DNA of 64,000 nucleotides from Platanthera guangdongensis (GCA_039583875.1 CM077147.1:159730821-159794820); one strand, 5' to 3'; shown: positions 20,364-32,570, counted from the first letter of the stretch. The notes: a model not told the origin generated them from the letters alone. Translations and numbers: made by a program.

Positions 20364-22603
20364 ATGGCCCCAAGGACAACTGCTGGGTTGGTCACTGGTT
20401 GCGAGCTTGTTCGGACTGGGTTCTCTCACGCCTCGGACGAATTCCGCAACATCATTCTGATGCTGGAAGAGGCTGGGCTAACATTCGTCCTGGAGCACCC
20501 TTGCAAAATCCTGGACAAAGAGGTGCTGGAGTTCTTCGCCACCGCAAGACTCCGAAATGGCGACTCACTAATCAAAAGCAAGGTGGCTGGGGCAAAGGTC
20601 AAGCTATCTGCCAGCAAGCTGACCCGCTTCCTGCAGCTTTCTAGCTCGGAGCATGAAGACTATCTGGAGGACGATGACAAAGCCAGAACTCTCTCATTCT
20701 GCGGTCTCCCACGAGGAACTAGGTCCATAAAGAGAAAGGATATGAATGAAGAAGGGAAGCTCCTGTCTGACATTATTGGAAAGGTGCTCATCTGCAAGCC
20801 GGGCTCTCACGACCATATCTCAGCGGATATGTTCAAGATCCTGATAGCTGTCGTCTGCCGTAAAAGGTTCAACTGGGGGGAGTTGCTGTTCGAGAAGATC
20901 AAGGACACCTTGGGCTCTCCGAGTTTCGGCCGCATTATAAGTCTATATCTAAACCAGCTAAATGGAGACAAATTTGACATGAGTAAAGGTGTCCCTCTCC
21001 ACTACTTGAAGAAGATGGACTCAAGTGTGTTTGATCGATGGGAGAGGCGTATTGGGCAGACTGCAGTGGAAGAGCAACAGGGAGTATCTTCAGCAGTCAC
21101 CCCCAGTGACATTCCTGATACCTTGCCTGCAGGAATCGAGGGGGAGCCTCTACCCCCTCATACGGATATAGTATCTGAAATCTCCCAGGTGGCCAGGGAT
21201 GCTGTAGCCGAAATTCGAGAAGAAAGTGACACTGTACTGGAGACTGCTGACAAAGAATTGGAAGAGGCTGCTGATGAAGATGAGTTCATGGATGATGACG
21301 AAGAGGATGAAGGACATGAGGGACATGAAGTATTTGAGGCTCCGGATCCTGTTGAACCTCCATCTGACAAGCATGCACCAGTGGAGGGGGAGTCAGATAA
21401 ATCTACGAGGCCGCCAGCATTCCTCCATTAGAGACTGTGATTGTATCCAGCTCTACAGATGCGTCTGCTGAAGGGCAAGGCCCACAAGTGCCTCCGGCTC
21501 TTCCATTACGAGATGAGCTAGCTACTCACACTGTAAATGTCATTCAGGGCATTGTGAATGAACTCAAAGTCTCCTTTGATGAAGCTCAGAATAAACTGCT
21601 GAAAAGGATTAAGACATCTGAAAAGCTCATGCTCAAGAATATGGTGGAGATCAACCATAAACTGGACGTGATGGAGAAGAAATTTGAAGAAAAATACACC
21701 GAGGCCGGCCAAGCTGTCACACTTCTAATGGCCGGATTGAAAAGAATACTGATACTCTTGCTGTAGTAAATCAGAATGCACATGTTGTCGCTAACAACAT
21801 TCAAAAGTTTGACGGTAATATGGTCACTCTCAACGCCAATCAGCAGACCTTGGTCACTGAGTTCTCCCGGACCACCAAGCATATTGATGACTCCCTGCAC
21901 TCCTATGCAAACTGCATCGCTGTCGAAGCCAAAAAGGGGGAGAAAGAGTATATAGCTAAGATGGCCGAGCTTCAAGAAATCATGATCACAAACTTCGAAC
22001 AGTCAAACAAATACGTTTATGACAGCTGCTGGTGGATGCTCCACCAGGCGTTAGGCGTCGCCTTGCCTGGAAAGCCTGCGGATATTCATGCTCCTGAAAC
22101 TTCTACGGCCGCTGAGGGAGTGAGTGCTGCTGAGGGAATAAGTGCAAGTGCTTGCAGATGTTCCCATAAGTGAAGCTGATGCTAGGGCTCTCTCCAAAGC
22201 TAAACTGAGGAGCATGTTTGACCAAGAGGCCCTAGCAAAAGCCAGGGCCAAGAGAAAAGCTCAGGAAGGGACCTCCAAGGAGACACTAGCTGAGAAGAGA
22301 ATCAGAATGAGTGAGGAGGAAGTTCGAAACGAAAAGTGGAGTCCAGTTTCAAAGAACATCATCTTGGACACCTTCTGGCTACAAGAATAGGGAGAACTCA
22401 ATCGGAACGAAGTTTACAGCCAGTTTGAGTGGGAAAGGCACAAGACGTATGAAGCGAAACGAAACATCTTCTTCAGAAACAACACGGATGCAGATAAAGT
22501 TCCTCCTCCCAGATACTATCCGAAGCCTAAAGAGTACATGGAGAGACAAAGGAAGAAGTTCTTGGCGCAAAAACACAAGGATGACTTAGCTAAGGAAAGA
22601 TAG
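20364..22603 (+). pseudogene. Sirevirus env-like protein of element D
   Basis: The first frame (355 codons from ATG at 20364) contains the conserved env-like N-terminal block: LEEAGLTFVLEHPCKILDKEVLEFFATA, LLSDIIGKVLICKPGSHDHIS and FGRIISLYL; all three match element H at 63314 onward. An acidic Glu/Asp stretch ends it at 21431. The reading continues in other frames: coiled coil at 21437-21766, 21770-22173, then 22142-22603 with one in-frame TAG at 22388, ending LAKER. At least three frameshifts and one stop break it. Env-like ORFs downstream of pol are typical of Sireviruses; their function is unproven. No signal peptide or clear transmembrane segment is visible. Confidence 0.78.
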
Positions 22604-22843
22604 TCAACAACTTGTAGCTTGTCATTCTCTCCTAAAAACATTTAATGATTATTGTTATGATATGAACAATTCTGAGATTATATATATATATACATTCGTA
22701 TTTGAATTTGTGAATGACTCAAGTCCTGATCTGGTTGCATATATTCTCTTGTGCTGCATGTTTAATTTCTGAATGCTATGTTTATTATTTGATAGGTGTT
22801 ATTCATCTTAGCTAGTAGGGTTTTGGCTTCGTCAAATAGGGGG

Positions 22844-22857
22844 AGATTGTTGGGTAT
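22844..22857 (+). other. Polypurine tract of D
   Basis: AAATAGGGGGAGAT lies directly before the 3' LTR. Confidence 0.8.
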
Positions 22858-24480
22858 TGTATCCACAATTACCTGGATTTGAGGAAGCCACCTGTCAAGC
22901 TAAGATGAATTCACAATGTATTTGATGAAACATCTTAAGTTGTGCTTGCAGCTCTTCCACGCTAAGTGCACACCAATGTCAGGGTGCAGTAGGTCAATAT
23001 ACACGGGTCTGCACGACGTAATCCCTCGTTGAGCAGATCAGTGTGTTGGCCTACGTGTACTCTCTCTATTGGAGTGCACTTACTTTCAAGTACAGGGCCA
23101 TGTTTATGCAAGAGAAGACAAGGAGCAAGGATGGGTCAAGGAGCAGCTCTTGAGTGGAATGACGAAAATTCGTCTAAGTGAAAGTCGACGAAAATCACCA
23201 AGTGATTCTCGCCGATTCGGCGAGAATCACTAGTGATTCTCGCCGAATCGTCGAGAATCATTAGTGATTCTTGCCGACTCCTTCCGGCTACCTTAAAATG
23301 GTGCCAAGTGAGATTCGGCGAGAATCACTAATGATTCTCGCCGAACCCGTCGCTGAGCAGGTCATGAATACCAAGTGAAAATCGTTGAGAATCAACAAGG
23401 GAATCGTCGAGAATCACTAGTGATTCTCGACGAATCGTCGAGAATCGTTAACTGATTCTCGCCGATTCGTCGAGAATCACCAACGATTCTCGACGAATTT
23501 TACTTGGCGTTTTCTCGGGATGTTGCTGGACCGGATTCTGCCGCTGGACTATTTTGAACCGGATTTCGGGATTCTACTGGTGGGTCCCACAACGGTCAAA
23601 TTGAATCTATCTACAGTATATATATACGGGTATTTTGAACAGTAGGAGGATCGAGAAAAGAAACACGCGAGCACGGAAAAACCCTAAGTCGCCGCTTCCG
23701 CTCCGCTCCGCCGCCGCCGCTCGCGTCAAGTGGTCGCCGCTGTTGATCGCGTTTCTTCCCGATCTCCGGCGACAGAAGCTTAGCCAAGCTTAGAGTCTCA
23801 CGCGTCTATCCAGAGATCTCTTGTCTCTCGATTTGTAGATCGGGAAAGTGTTCCCCATCCGAATCGATCGAGACGACCGATCCTCGAGTGACCGTTGGTA
23901 GACCTAGCTAGCTTCGCTACGAAGTCTGGATCTCTAAAGAACAGCAGCCGTACATCGTCGTTGCCGCCGATCCCGAACCAAGCCGCCGCCCTTCTTGCCG
24001 CCGCCGGTTCTGGGGAGATCCTCTCCAAGAGAGACCAAGGTTGTAGACTCTTCGTTGACTTCACGAATACGTCGTCGAACAAAGAGGAACACCGTAGTCT
24101 CCAAACGAAGTTTGTATCTCGTGTACATTCTATTTTACTTTTGTTGTAAAGGAACGATTGTTCCGTATTGTAAGGGTTGGGTGCAACCCGGTTTGTGGGA
24201 GTGTTGACTCCTACGTGTGGAAGGGTTCCTTCCATTAGTGCAGGGATTGGATTTCAATCCTGTTGGAGAAGAGACCGAGTCGTCCCTTGTTGGGAGATAG
24301 GTCGAAGGGGGAAAGTGGATGTACCCAAGTCGGGGAACCACTATAAATTGCCTGTGTATTCTGTGTGCTGTGCTTTTTATTTTTATTGTGCAGGTACATT
24401 CGTAGATTCCGCAAAAGCGCTACACGTCACCTATTCCCCCCCCCCATAGGTGAACTTTGTTGACACTAGGTGGACTTTCA
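22858..24480 (+). repeat. 3' LTR of element D
   Basis: Almost identical to 16023-17658. Visible differences are about eight substitutions, mostly transitions, a one-base indel near 23593 and a shorter C-run near 24440. The following GGTGT is the target duplication, after which C's gag resumes. Confidence 0.95.
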
Positions 24481-25336
24481 GGTGTCGGTACTCTGACTGA
24501 TGCAGAGGATTGGTGGGCACGGATTCAAGAGCTTATGAGGGCGGCAGAGATGCCGGAAGAGAAGAAATCTGAATTTGCGGCCTTCATGTTGGAGGGAGAC
24601 GCAAAGTTGTGGTGGGTGAGCCATAGCGGCCGCCAATTTCCTGGACACACCCCGTCGATGGAAGAATTTGGGGATGCTTTTCTAAAGAGGTACATTCCCG
24701 TTTCTACGAGGTTGACCCTTCAGAGGCAATTTCTGCACTTGATGCAGCGAGATAAGACGGTGGACGAGTATGTGCAAGGGTTCACCCGTTTGGGTCGTTA
24801 CGCGGGAATGACGATGACAGATGATGTAGAGAGGGATAACCTCTTCTACCAGGGGTTGAGGGAGAATCTAAGACAACCCCTCATTGCCACGAAGAGAGCT
24901 GGTTTTAACGAGCTAGTTGAGGCTTCCAGGACGTTGGACAGTGATCTAGAGTGAAGCCAACGCCGCAAGGGTTTTGCACCCAAGCAAGGAGAAGGGAAGC
25001 CTTCTCAATCCCAAGGAAAGTCGGAAGGGAATAGATGGAGGAAGAAGCCTCACCCGTACAAGTCCGGTGAGAAAAGCAGGTGGACGTCCGAAGGGTCTCA
25101 CTCTAAGGGGCCACCGACGTGCGTCAACTGTAGCAAGGTGGGGCACATAGCTCATTTTTGTAACCAAGTGGGTGCGGAGCAGGAGACAAGGCAGGAGCAT
25201 ACTGTGCGCTCCGGCCCCAGTGCAGTAGAGAAAGGGAAGATGGCGAAGTCGAGCGCTTCTCGGTTCCAACCGGTGCAACCAAGGGCTTACAATCTTGGGT
25301 AGCAGGAAGCGATCCGCCAACCCGACGTGGTGACAG
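24481..25336 (+). pseudogene. Gag of element C, C-terminal part
   Basis: It resumes with VGTLTDAEDWW, the capsid helix block KLWWVSHSG, FLKRYIPVSTR, DEYVQGFTRLGRYAG and NLFYQGLRENLRQPL, then TGA at 24952. The same frame continues through a basic linker to a CCHC knuckle CVNCSKVGHIAHFC (25120-25161) and YNLG, with a second stop TAG at 25300 where family members have Gln. It ends DVVTG at a candidate splice donor. Content and order are those of chromovirus Gag, which packages element RNA in cytoplasmic particles. Confidence 0.85.
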
Positions 25337-25406
25337 GTATGAGGAAGTTTAAGTTTAACCTTGCGCTCATATGTTTAGACCATTGTTGTTGATGTTTGTG
25401 TTGTAG
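25337..25406 (+). other. Candidate 70-bp intron between gag and protease of C
   Basis: It starts ACAG/GTATGA and ends TTGTAG/GCTTTG with a T-rich 3' part. Removing it joins DVVT to GFVLVSGYPARVLF in one frame, where related elements have continuous sequence. Its length is not a multiple of three, so without removal the protease is out of frame with Gag. Confidence 0.5.
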
Positions 25407-27280
25407 GCTTTGTGTTGGTTTCCGGTTACCCCGCTAGAGTACTGTTTTATACGGGAGCGTCGCACTCCTTTCTTGCGGAAAGCTTCATCCGGAGGATTGG
25501 AGTTGAGTCATTTTCGGCGGACGCGGAGCTAAAGGTGCTCATGCCCAATGGGTCGTCCATGACCACCGGAAGGAAAGGGCACATTTGTTGGGAGCTAAGA
25601 GGAGTTGACTTCGTGTTGATAGCAGCGGTCTTACCATTGGTCGAGTTTGATGTGATTTTGGGAATGGACTGGCTAGCGGAGCAACGTGCCAGTATTGATT
25701 GCCTATCCAAGGTGGTGACCCTAAGAAGTGAAGGGCAGTCGGAGGTCAAATTTGAGGGCCTCAATGGAGTGGCATGTTCTCTGATTTCGGCCTTACAGTT
25801 GGCGCGGGCAGTTAGCTAGGGTGGAGTAGCGCTTGTAGCGTTATTGGAGGTTCTCCTTTCTAGGTTAACACTTGGGGAAGTGCCTATGGTGGCAGAGTTC
25901 GAGGATGTATTCCCGGATGAACTTCCTGGAGCGCCTCCTCGACGGGAGATCGATTTCTCGATTGAGTTAGTACTGGAGGCTAGGCCGGTGTCGCGTCCTC
26001 CGTTTAGGATGACACCAAAGGAGTTGGCTGAACTCAAGGTACAGTTGCAGGAATTGTTGGAGCAAGGATATATCTGACCCAATTCTTCACCATGGAGCGC
26101 GCCGGTGTTGTTTGTAAAGAAGAAAGATGGTAGTATGCGGCTGTGCATAGACTACCGAGAGCTGAATAAATTGACCGTCAAGAATAAATATCTGATTCCT
26201 CGGATAGACTACCTGTTCGACCAGTTGGTGGGGTCGGTAGTGTATTCAAAGTTGGACTTGAAGTCAGGATACTACCAGTTGCAGATTTGGGACGAGGACA
26301 TACCCAAGACAGCATTTGGTACGAGGTATGGACACTTCGAGTTCTCGGTGATGTCGTTCGGGCTGACTAATGCACCATCTGTATTCATGGATTTGATGAA
26401 TCGAGTATTTCGAAAATACTTGGACTCTTTTGTAGTTGTCTTTATTGACGACATCTTGGTGTATTCAAAATCGGAAGTGGAGCATGAGACTCATTTGAGA
26501 ATAGTCTTGCAAGTGTTGAGGGAGAACCAGTTGTATGCAAAGTTCTCGAAGTGCGAGTTCTGGTTAGAGAAGGTGACATTTTTGGGCCACGTTATTAGTG
26601 GGGATGGGGTGGCGGTAGATCCAACAAAGGTGGAAGCCATCAGAGATTGGCCGATTTTGAGAACCGTGGCGGAAGTCCGAAGTTTTCTTTGACTAGCCGG
26701 GTATTATAGGAGATTCGTGGAAAACTTTTCGCGGATAGCTCTACCCCTCACCTCACTCACTCGTAAAGACCAGAAGTTTGTGTGGACTCAAGAGTGCAGT
26801 CAGGCATTTGAGACGCTGAAGGAAAGACTGATGACGGCTCCAATCCTAAGTCTACCGAAAGGGGCCGAAAGCTTTCAGATCTTTAGTGACGCATCGGGAT
26901 GCGGTTTGGGTTGCTTGTTGGTGCAACATGGCAGTGTAATAGACTTTGGGTCTAGACAGCTGAAGCCACACGAGAGGAATTACCCCGTTCATGACCTTGA
27001 GTTGGCGGCGGTAATTTTCGCGTTGAAATTGTGACGACACTATGTCTACGGTGCGAAGGTAGAGATCTTCACGGATAATAAAAGCCTGAAGTATCTCTTA
27101 GATCAGAAGGACTTGAATATGCGGCAGCGCAGGTGGGTCGAGTTCCTTTGAGACTATGAGGTGGTGATTCAGTATAAACCAGGCAAGGTCAATGTGGTGG
27201 CCTATGCGTTGAGTAGAAAATACTCTGGACAAGGGAATTGGATTGACGCTCATGATGAGCGGTTGGTGCGGGAATGAGAG
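25407..27280 (+). pseudogene. Protease, reverse transcriptase and RNase H of element C
   Basis: Protease: ARVLFYTGASHSF has Tyr for the catalytic Asp, then FDVILGMDWL. After TAG at 25817: [76 protein letters not shown] (RT catalytic Asp pair present) and [10 protein letters not shown]. RNase [41 protein letters not shown], with AYALS for the usual ADALS. In-frame stops are TGA at 26075, 26690, 27032, 27149 and 27275. It would copy element RNA into DNA in the particle, but is clearly inactive. Confidence 0.92.
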
Positions 27281-28790
27281 TCCCTCGGCCTGGAGTGCGT
27301 AGCAAGAGGCGAGGCTAGCATGGCTCAAATAAACTGGATTGAAATGCAGAACGACTTGTCCGATCGTATACGGGAAGCGACCGTTTGGATGTGGAGTTTC
27401 AGTCATTCGTGGTGGAAGCTCAAAAAGGCGAGAGCAGCGCCTAGGAGATGATTGACTGGATTTTGAGGAAGGATGGAAGGATTTGTGTACCGCAGTTTGG
27501 CAAGCTCCGTGAGGAGTTGATGTTTGAGGCTCACTTTACAAAGTACTTCATTCATCCGGGCAGTACAAAGATGTACTTGGACATGAAGAGATCCTTTTGG
27601 TGGCCTGGACTGAAGCGGGACGTAGCTTTGTACATGAATCGATGTCAAACTTGTGCCCTGGTGAAGGCCGAGTGTCAGAAGCCAGGCGGGTTCCTGAAGC
27701 CTCTTCCAATCCTCGAGTGGAAATTTGATGACATCTCCATGGATTTTGTGCATGGGTTACCTAGATCACAGCAAGGTAACGACACGATTTGGGTGATTGT
27801 GGATCGCTTAACCAAAGTGGCTCACTTCATCCCAAACCGGAAGGAGGACAGCGTGGAGAAGCTGATGGAGCTGTATGTTCGCAACATTGTGCGGCTACAT
27901 GGGACCCCTAAAAGTATAGTCAGCGATCGTGACGGGCGTTTCATGTCCAAGGACTGGAGGTTGGTTCAGAAGAGTTTGGGCACGAAGCTAAAGTTCAGTA
28001 CGGCTTTCCATCCTCAAACTAACGGGCAAACTGAAAGAACGAACTGTACTATGGAGGATATGCTGAGGATGTGTGTTCTTGACTTCGGCAAGAAATGAGA
28101 GGATCACCTCTTCATGGTGGTGTTCGCATATAAAAACAGTTACCAAGCAAGTATAAAGATGGCGCCATACGAAGCTCTATATGGGAGGCGGTGCCGAACA
28201 CCGATGTCATGGACAGAGGCGGGAGACACCAAGCTGTTGGGAAAAGAAGTGATGACGGATGCTTGTGAGTTCGTACGGACCATTCAAGAGCGCACGAAGG
28301 TGGCTCAAGATCGGCACACAAAATATTTTAATGCGCGCCACAGGAAGTTGGAGTTCGCGGTAGGCGATTGGGTCTATTTGAAGATCAAGCCATTCAAAGG
28401 CGTTTCACGGATTCGCCGACTCAAGAAATTGAGTCCAAGGTTTTTGGGCCCTTTTGAAGTTGTTGAACGAGTGGGAGAAGCAGCGTACCTGTTGGCGTTG
28501 TCCGCAGAGTTGAGTGGATTGCATTACATCTTCCATGTTTCCGTCTTGAGGAAAGCCTTGGTAGAGGCTAGTGTGGTGATCGAATCGGCATCAGTGCCGA
28601 TAGAGGAAGACTTGAGGACGCGAGTCCGTCCAATTGCTATAGAGGACTCAGAAATTCGGCAATTGCGGAATAAAGAGGTCAAACTCGTAAAAGTCCAATG
28701 GAACAACTGCGGCCGTGAGGAGCTCTCTTGGGAGCGAGAATAAACCATGCTGGAGGAATATCCAGAGTTTTTCCGTTCATGTATCTTTTA
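27281..28790 (+). pseudogene. Integrase with chromodomain-like end of element C
   Basis: A frameshift near 27375 and TAG at 27442 precede it. Zinc-binding HHCC: H of EAHFTKYFIHPG through CQTCALVKAEC. Catalytic core: MDFVHGLPRSQ (Asp), IVSDRDGRFMS (Asp), NGQTERTNCT (Glu). TGA at 28096 replaces an expected Trp. GPY/F-type module: GDWVYLKIKPFKG, LSPRFLGPFEVVERVG, LHYIFHVSVLRK. It ends with IRQLRNKEVKLVKVQWNNC and ELSWERE, TGA at 28741, then LEEYPEFF, a chromodomain-like arrangement. Chromodomain integrases direct chromoviruses to particular chromatin. Confidence 0.9.
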
Positions 28791-28837
28791 ATTTTACGTA
28801 CCTCTTCTTGCGTTTTGATAATTTCAGGACGAAATTC

Positions 28838-28855
28838 TTTTAAGGGGGAGAGAGT
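28838..28855 (+). other. Polypurine tract of C
   Basis: TTTAAGGGGGAGAGAGT abuts the 3' LTR; GGACGAAATTC just upstream is shared with element I. Confidence 0.85.
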
Positions 28856-31395
28856 TGTAACGCCCCAAAATTTGAAAGAAGGACGAGCAGCGTCGAGAGC
28901 CATTTTGGGTCTTGGTGAGGGTCACACGGCCAAGGACACGAGCGTGTCCATGGCTGTGTCGTACCGGGTTCGTCGAGAGCCTGGGAAGTCGACGATTTTT
29001 CGCTCAGTTCATCGACTAGTGGGGGACACGCCCTCCGACACGCCCGTGTCGGAGCCCGTGTCGCAGACGTGTTCTCTCGAGTGTCAACACAGAGGTGTCT
29101 ACATGGTGGTGTCGACACAATGGTGTTGACACAGAGGAGGTGTCGACACAGAAGTGTTGATACAGAGGAGGTGTCGACACAGGCAGGGAACACGGCCTAG
29201 GACACGGGCGTGTCCAGGGCCGTGTCGAGCGTGTTCGACGAATTCCTGCGAGTTCGAAGAAGAGGCAGTCGACGATCGTCGAGACGTCGAACACGGCCTG
29301 AGACACGGGCGTGTCCCAGGCTGTGTCCTTCTCGGGTTGTGGGACAAGAATTGTGAGGGGTTGGACACGGCCTGGAGCACAGGCGTGTTCAGGTTGGACA
29401 CGGCCGTGTCAAAAGTGACACGGGCGTGTCAAGGACCAGTGTCCTGTTTTTGGTGCGACGATTTCAGCGTCGATTGGGGAACACGGCCTTGGACACGGGC
29501 GTGTCACAAGCCGTGTTCGGCCCAGGTGTTTTGTTTTCCAGTTCAGATCGTGGCCGTTCTTTCCCTTCTTTTGGGATCTGATGGTCCAGGGTTTCCCTTA
29601 CTGAGTTAAGTCCGAGAATAGGGTTAGAAACCCTCATTCTTCTCCAAGCAATCTCTTTCTAAGATCTAGAGAGAGGTGAGAGCAAGGAAGAAGGTGAAGG
29701 ATAGATCCGGCTGTTGGTGAGGCTTCGGTGCTCCAAATCGCGAGCCAAGTCCGGATCCGTGGAGGCAAGACCGTTGCGAAGGTTTTCATCTGGCTAGGTT
29801 GCCATGGCGAGGAAGAGGGGTCAGAAGGTAACAACACTTCTCCTCTTGGTTTTAGGATGCATGTTCTAGCATCTTTTATTTTCCAGTTTTGGGCACCAAA
29901 CTCTCAAATGAGATGGGTTTGGGTTGCCAAGGTTCAAGAGGAACCTCCGGGTCGATTGAGTCCGTCCCCGGCATGTTTTTGCATTAGAGATCCGCTCCGT
30001 TAGTGGATTAGGCATGGTGGGGGAAGCCGTAGTCGCAACCGTTAGTCTGACTCGGTGATGTTGCATACGAGCTTTAAGGATTCGTAGAGATCCGTTGCGG
30101 CAAGATGCCGTTTGTGATGTTTGTGATGTTTTCCCCCTTTTCTCGAGTGAGTACGTGTAGTCGGAACCAGACAAGGTTAGCTCCTCAATGGCGGTAGATG
30201 GTTTACTTGGTGAACAAGGTTAGCTCCGCTTTAGTAGTAGATGGTTTCCTTGGTGCGCGGGAACGCTGCAGTACGAATGAGGGTCTAGGGTGGAATTGTC
30301 TTGGATTGTGATGTGCCAAGGTGTGGTTGTGTCACTGTGGTCGGCTGGCTATCCCGTGACGTGCACGTCATATGTACAGAGTGTCCCGGCGAGACTAGTC
30401 CCCTTCTGTGAGACTGACGAGAATGTCAAGCATGGGGCAAGCCCGGGCGATGAGGCCATGACCGGGTGGGGTCCAGCAAGGTTTCTTAGAATCGGTCAGT
30501 TTGTGTTGTTAGAATCCTGACATGAGAAGTCAGAGCTTGCAGGCAAGCCCGGGGCTAAGACCTTGAGCGGGTGGGGCCTTTGCAAGAATTCCGTGTGGCG
30601 GCTTGTGTGCCGTTGGGGGAATGTTGGTAATCCCCATTATTTGCGCCTTTATGCCAATGGGTAAATGATGAGTACCCATATGATGTGATGATGTGCTAGA
30701 TGCATACGCGATAGAGTGCCCTGGGTGAAGCCCGGGTTTTTGCATACATGCTACATAAGTAGGCCCTTTCATTATATGCTCAACAATAGAGAACGTGTAT
30801 GTTGTTTGAGACATCCAAGTCTGTTCTTAGTGCATTACTTGTTTATATATATATATATATATTGCATACGAAGTGCTGACTTGCAGGTTGAAGGGGTTTC
30901 CCCGGGGTCCGTTAGGGGCGGCCGGGAGGAGATGTGTTGGTTACACAGTTTGAGGTCAGCCTTTGCTGACCCATGTTACAATAAAATTTTTACAGGGCAA
31001 GGATCGCAAGCAGGAGCTAACTCGCCGGCCAAAGGGGCCTAAGCCTCGTGAAGTGTACCATTTTGCTGTAGCTCTACTTTTATGATATTGTATGCTTGAT
31101 GATCATGTTTTCCGGCTTGCACACCGAGGTAGTCTAGGAGTGCTTATGCACATTTTTGATTGGTGGTATTATTTGAGTTTTGGACTCACTTCTGTTGTAA
31201 GGCCTTAAGGCCGCTTCAATACTCCTATATGGTGTGGATAACTTCTAGTCTGTTTGTTTTTTTCGGTTGTGATGTGGTTAGGAGTTTTGAGATCGGGGAG
31301 TTATATCATCTTATAATACTGAAGCTGTGACGTTTGTATGTTGTGGGGCCCCGGCCGGACCCATATTATACGGTCATTACAGGGGAGGTGTTACA
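28856..31395 (+). repeat. 3' LTR of element C
   Basis: Matches 13022-15571 with dispersed substitutions and small indels. It contains the word arrays at 28920-29525, a shorter (TA)n at 30845-30861 and GGCCCCGGCCGGACC at 31347-31361. It ends GGTGTTACA followed by CATGT. Confidence 0.92.
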
Positions 31396-31635
31396 CATGT
31401 GTTGATTAGATTGTTAATGCTCTGTTCGGTACAGTGGTGGCAATCGACACAATGGTGGCGATCGTAAATGATGTGTTCCACCATCATTTATAAGGAAGGC
31501 TTCCCCATGACCTCGCCCTAAAATGGGAGATCATGGGTTGACTAGTCAACCCCACCTCCCATGATGAGGAAAACATGGGGGTGGGGCCCACTACCTCTCC
31601 CCACTTAGGAAAACCACCCCCATTGGGGGTAACCG

Positions 31636-31850
31636 CCGGCCGGCCGGCCACCGCCGTCGTCGCCGGCAGGCCGCCGCAACCGGCGAGGCCTCCGCCGGCC
31701 AGACAACAGTCGCCGGCCAGGCCGCAGGCCACGACAGGCTAGGTCGTTGTAATGGCCGTCGGACAGACCGCGGCCAGGCCGCGGCCGGCCTGGCCGCTCC
31801 CGAAGGCCAGCCTGCCGCGGCCAGGCCGCGGCCGCCGACCCGATCGCCCA
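31636..31850. repeat. GGCCGGCC / GCGGCCAGGCC word array in F LTR
   Basis: Dense runs of CGGCCAGGCCGCGGCCGGCC-like words, self-complementary in both orientations. The 3' LTR has longer versions at 47100-47395 and 54898-55165, so the array changes in length between copies. Many overlapping GC-rich open frames here are by-products. Confidence 0.8.
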
Positions 31851-31976
31851 ACCGCCGTCGATGGCTTACCCACCGTCCGATCGCGGTGGGCTTTCTTCAC
31901 CGTCTGATCTGGTGGGTAACCACTCATTAACCCACTACATTAATGATGTGGCCTGCCATGATCTTCCCCAGGGGGC

Positions 31977-31983
31977 TATAAAA
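31977..31983 (+). promoter_or_regulatory. TATA box of F 5' LTR
   Basis: TATAAAA in the context GGGGGCTATAAAATGAGC; the 3' LTR equivalent is TATAAAA at 55314-55320. Transcription would start about 30 bp downstream, near the GCCTCCTCATAATTG stretch kept in both LTRs. Confidence 0.6.
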
Positions 31984-32552
31984 TGAGCTCTGGGGCCTCC
32001 TCATAATTGATCTTGGGGCTTTTAGTCATCTTATTCCTCAGGTGATAGCTCTGCCGGACTCTTCCCTCGGATCATGCTCCAGCCACCACGAGCCCCCATG
32101 AGCCACCAACGCACCACCAGCAGCAAAACGCTTAAGTCCCACAGTGAGGAGAAGGAGGAAGGAGACCCCTGCAAGCAGAAGCACGATGAGCTCGCGCTCC
32201 AAGCTTCAGAGCGCCAGTGTCATCTCACGCATTTCAGTGTACAAATCGCTCCCGTGGCACAGCCTGTTGCCCGCTGGGAGCCGTAAACCTTCTCTCTCAC
32301 CCCAAGTTGTAACGGGAGCGGCCTATCGCCTCGATTCTCAGAACGTATTGTAATCACGAGCAGCTAGTGGATTTAGACCGGCACAGATTCGGTCGCGTGG
32401 TTTTTTACCCAATTGAGGGATTTTTCCATGTCATCACATCCTGAGTCCACCTTTCTTTCTCTCTGATTATGTGCTCGCTCGACCGTTTCGCAAGCTAAGA
32501 CGGTCCAATTGAATCTGGTCCTACCGGGGCATCGAGCTAGCTCGCAATAATT

Positions 32553-32570
32553 TGGCGATGTCTGTGGGAA
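32553..32570 (+). other. Primer-binding site of F
   Basis: TGGCGATGTCTGTGGGAA; Tat elements usually have TGGCGCCGTCTGTGGGGA here, attributed to a tRNA-Arg. Several mismatches, so partly decayed. Confidence 0.6.

Larger units (their letters stand above)
16023..24480 (+). mobile_element. Element D: pol-less Sirevirus-like copia element
   Basis: LTRs of 1636 and 1623 bp (16023-17658, 22858-24480) begin TGTTGGGTATTG and end GGACTTTCA, with an exact GGTGT duplication. I counted about eight substitutions between them by eye, so the insertion is recent. The internal 5.2 kb carries an open gag-like ORF (17733-19304) and a broken env-like ORF (20364-22603), and no protease, integrase, RT or RNase H motif. 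The gap corresponds to the whole of pol in the related element H. It must have moved using enzymes from a full-length relative. Confidence 0.92.
13022..31395 (+). mobile_element. Element C: Tekay/Del-type chromovirus (Ty3/gypsy), nested
   Basis: LTRs of about 2.55 kb (13022-15571, 28856-31395) begin TGTAACGCCCC and end GGTGTTACA. The target duplication CATGT is exact at 13017-13021 and 31396-31400. The internal region has a tRNA-iMet-type primer site, gag with CCHC knuckle, protease, RT, RNase H, integrase with a chromodomain-like end, and an AAGGGGGAGAGA polypurine tract. Order and the terminal chromodomain place it among chromoviruses, Tekay/Del type. Gag is interrupted by element D, and the coding region has many stops, so C is dead. 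Without D it is about 9.9 kb. Confidence 0.93.
31469..32546 (+). repeat. 5' LTR of element F
   Basis: Begins TGATGTGTTCCACCATC and ends GCTCGCA. It matches 46937-47397 and 54898-55570. It contains the GGCC-word array (31636-31850), a TATA box at 31977-31983 (GGGCTATAAAA) and a long R-U5-like stretch. Confidence 0.85.
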
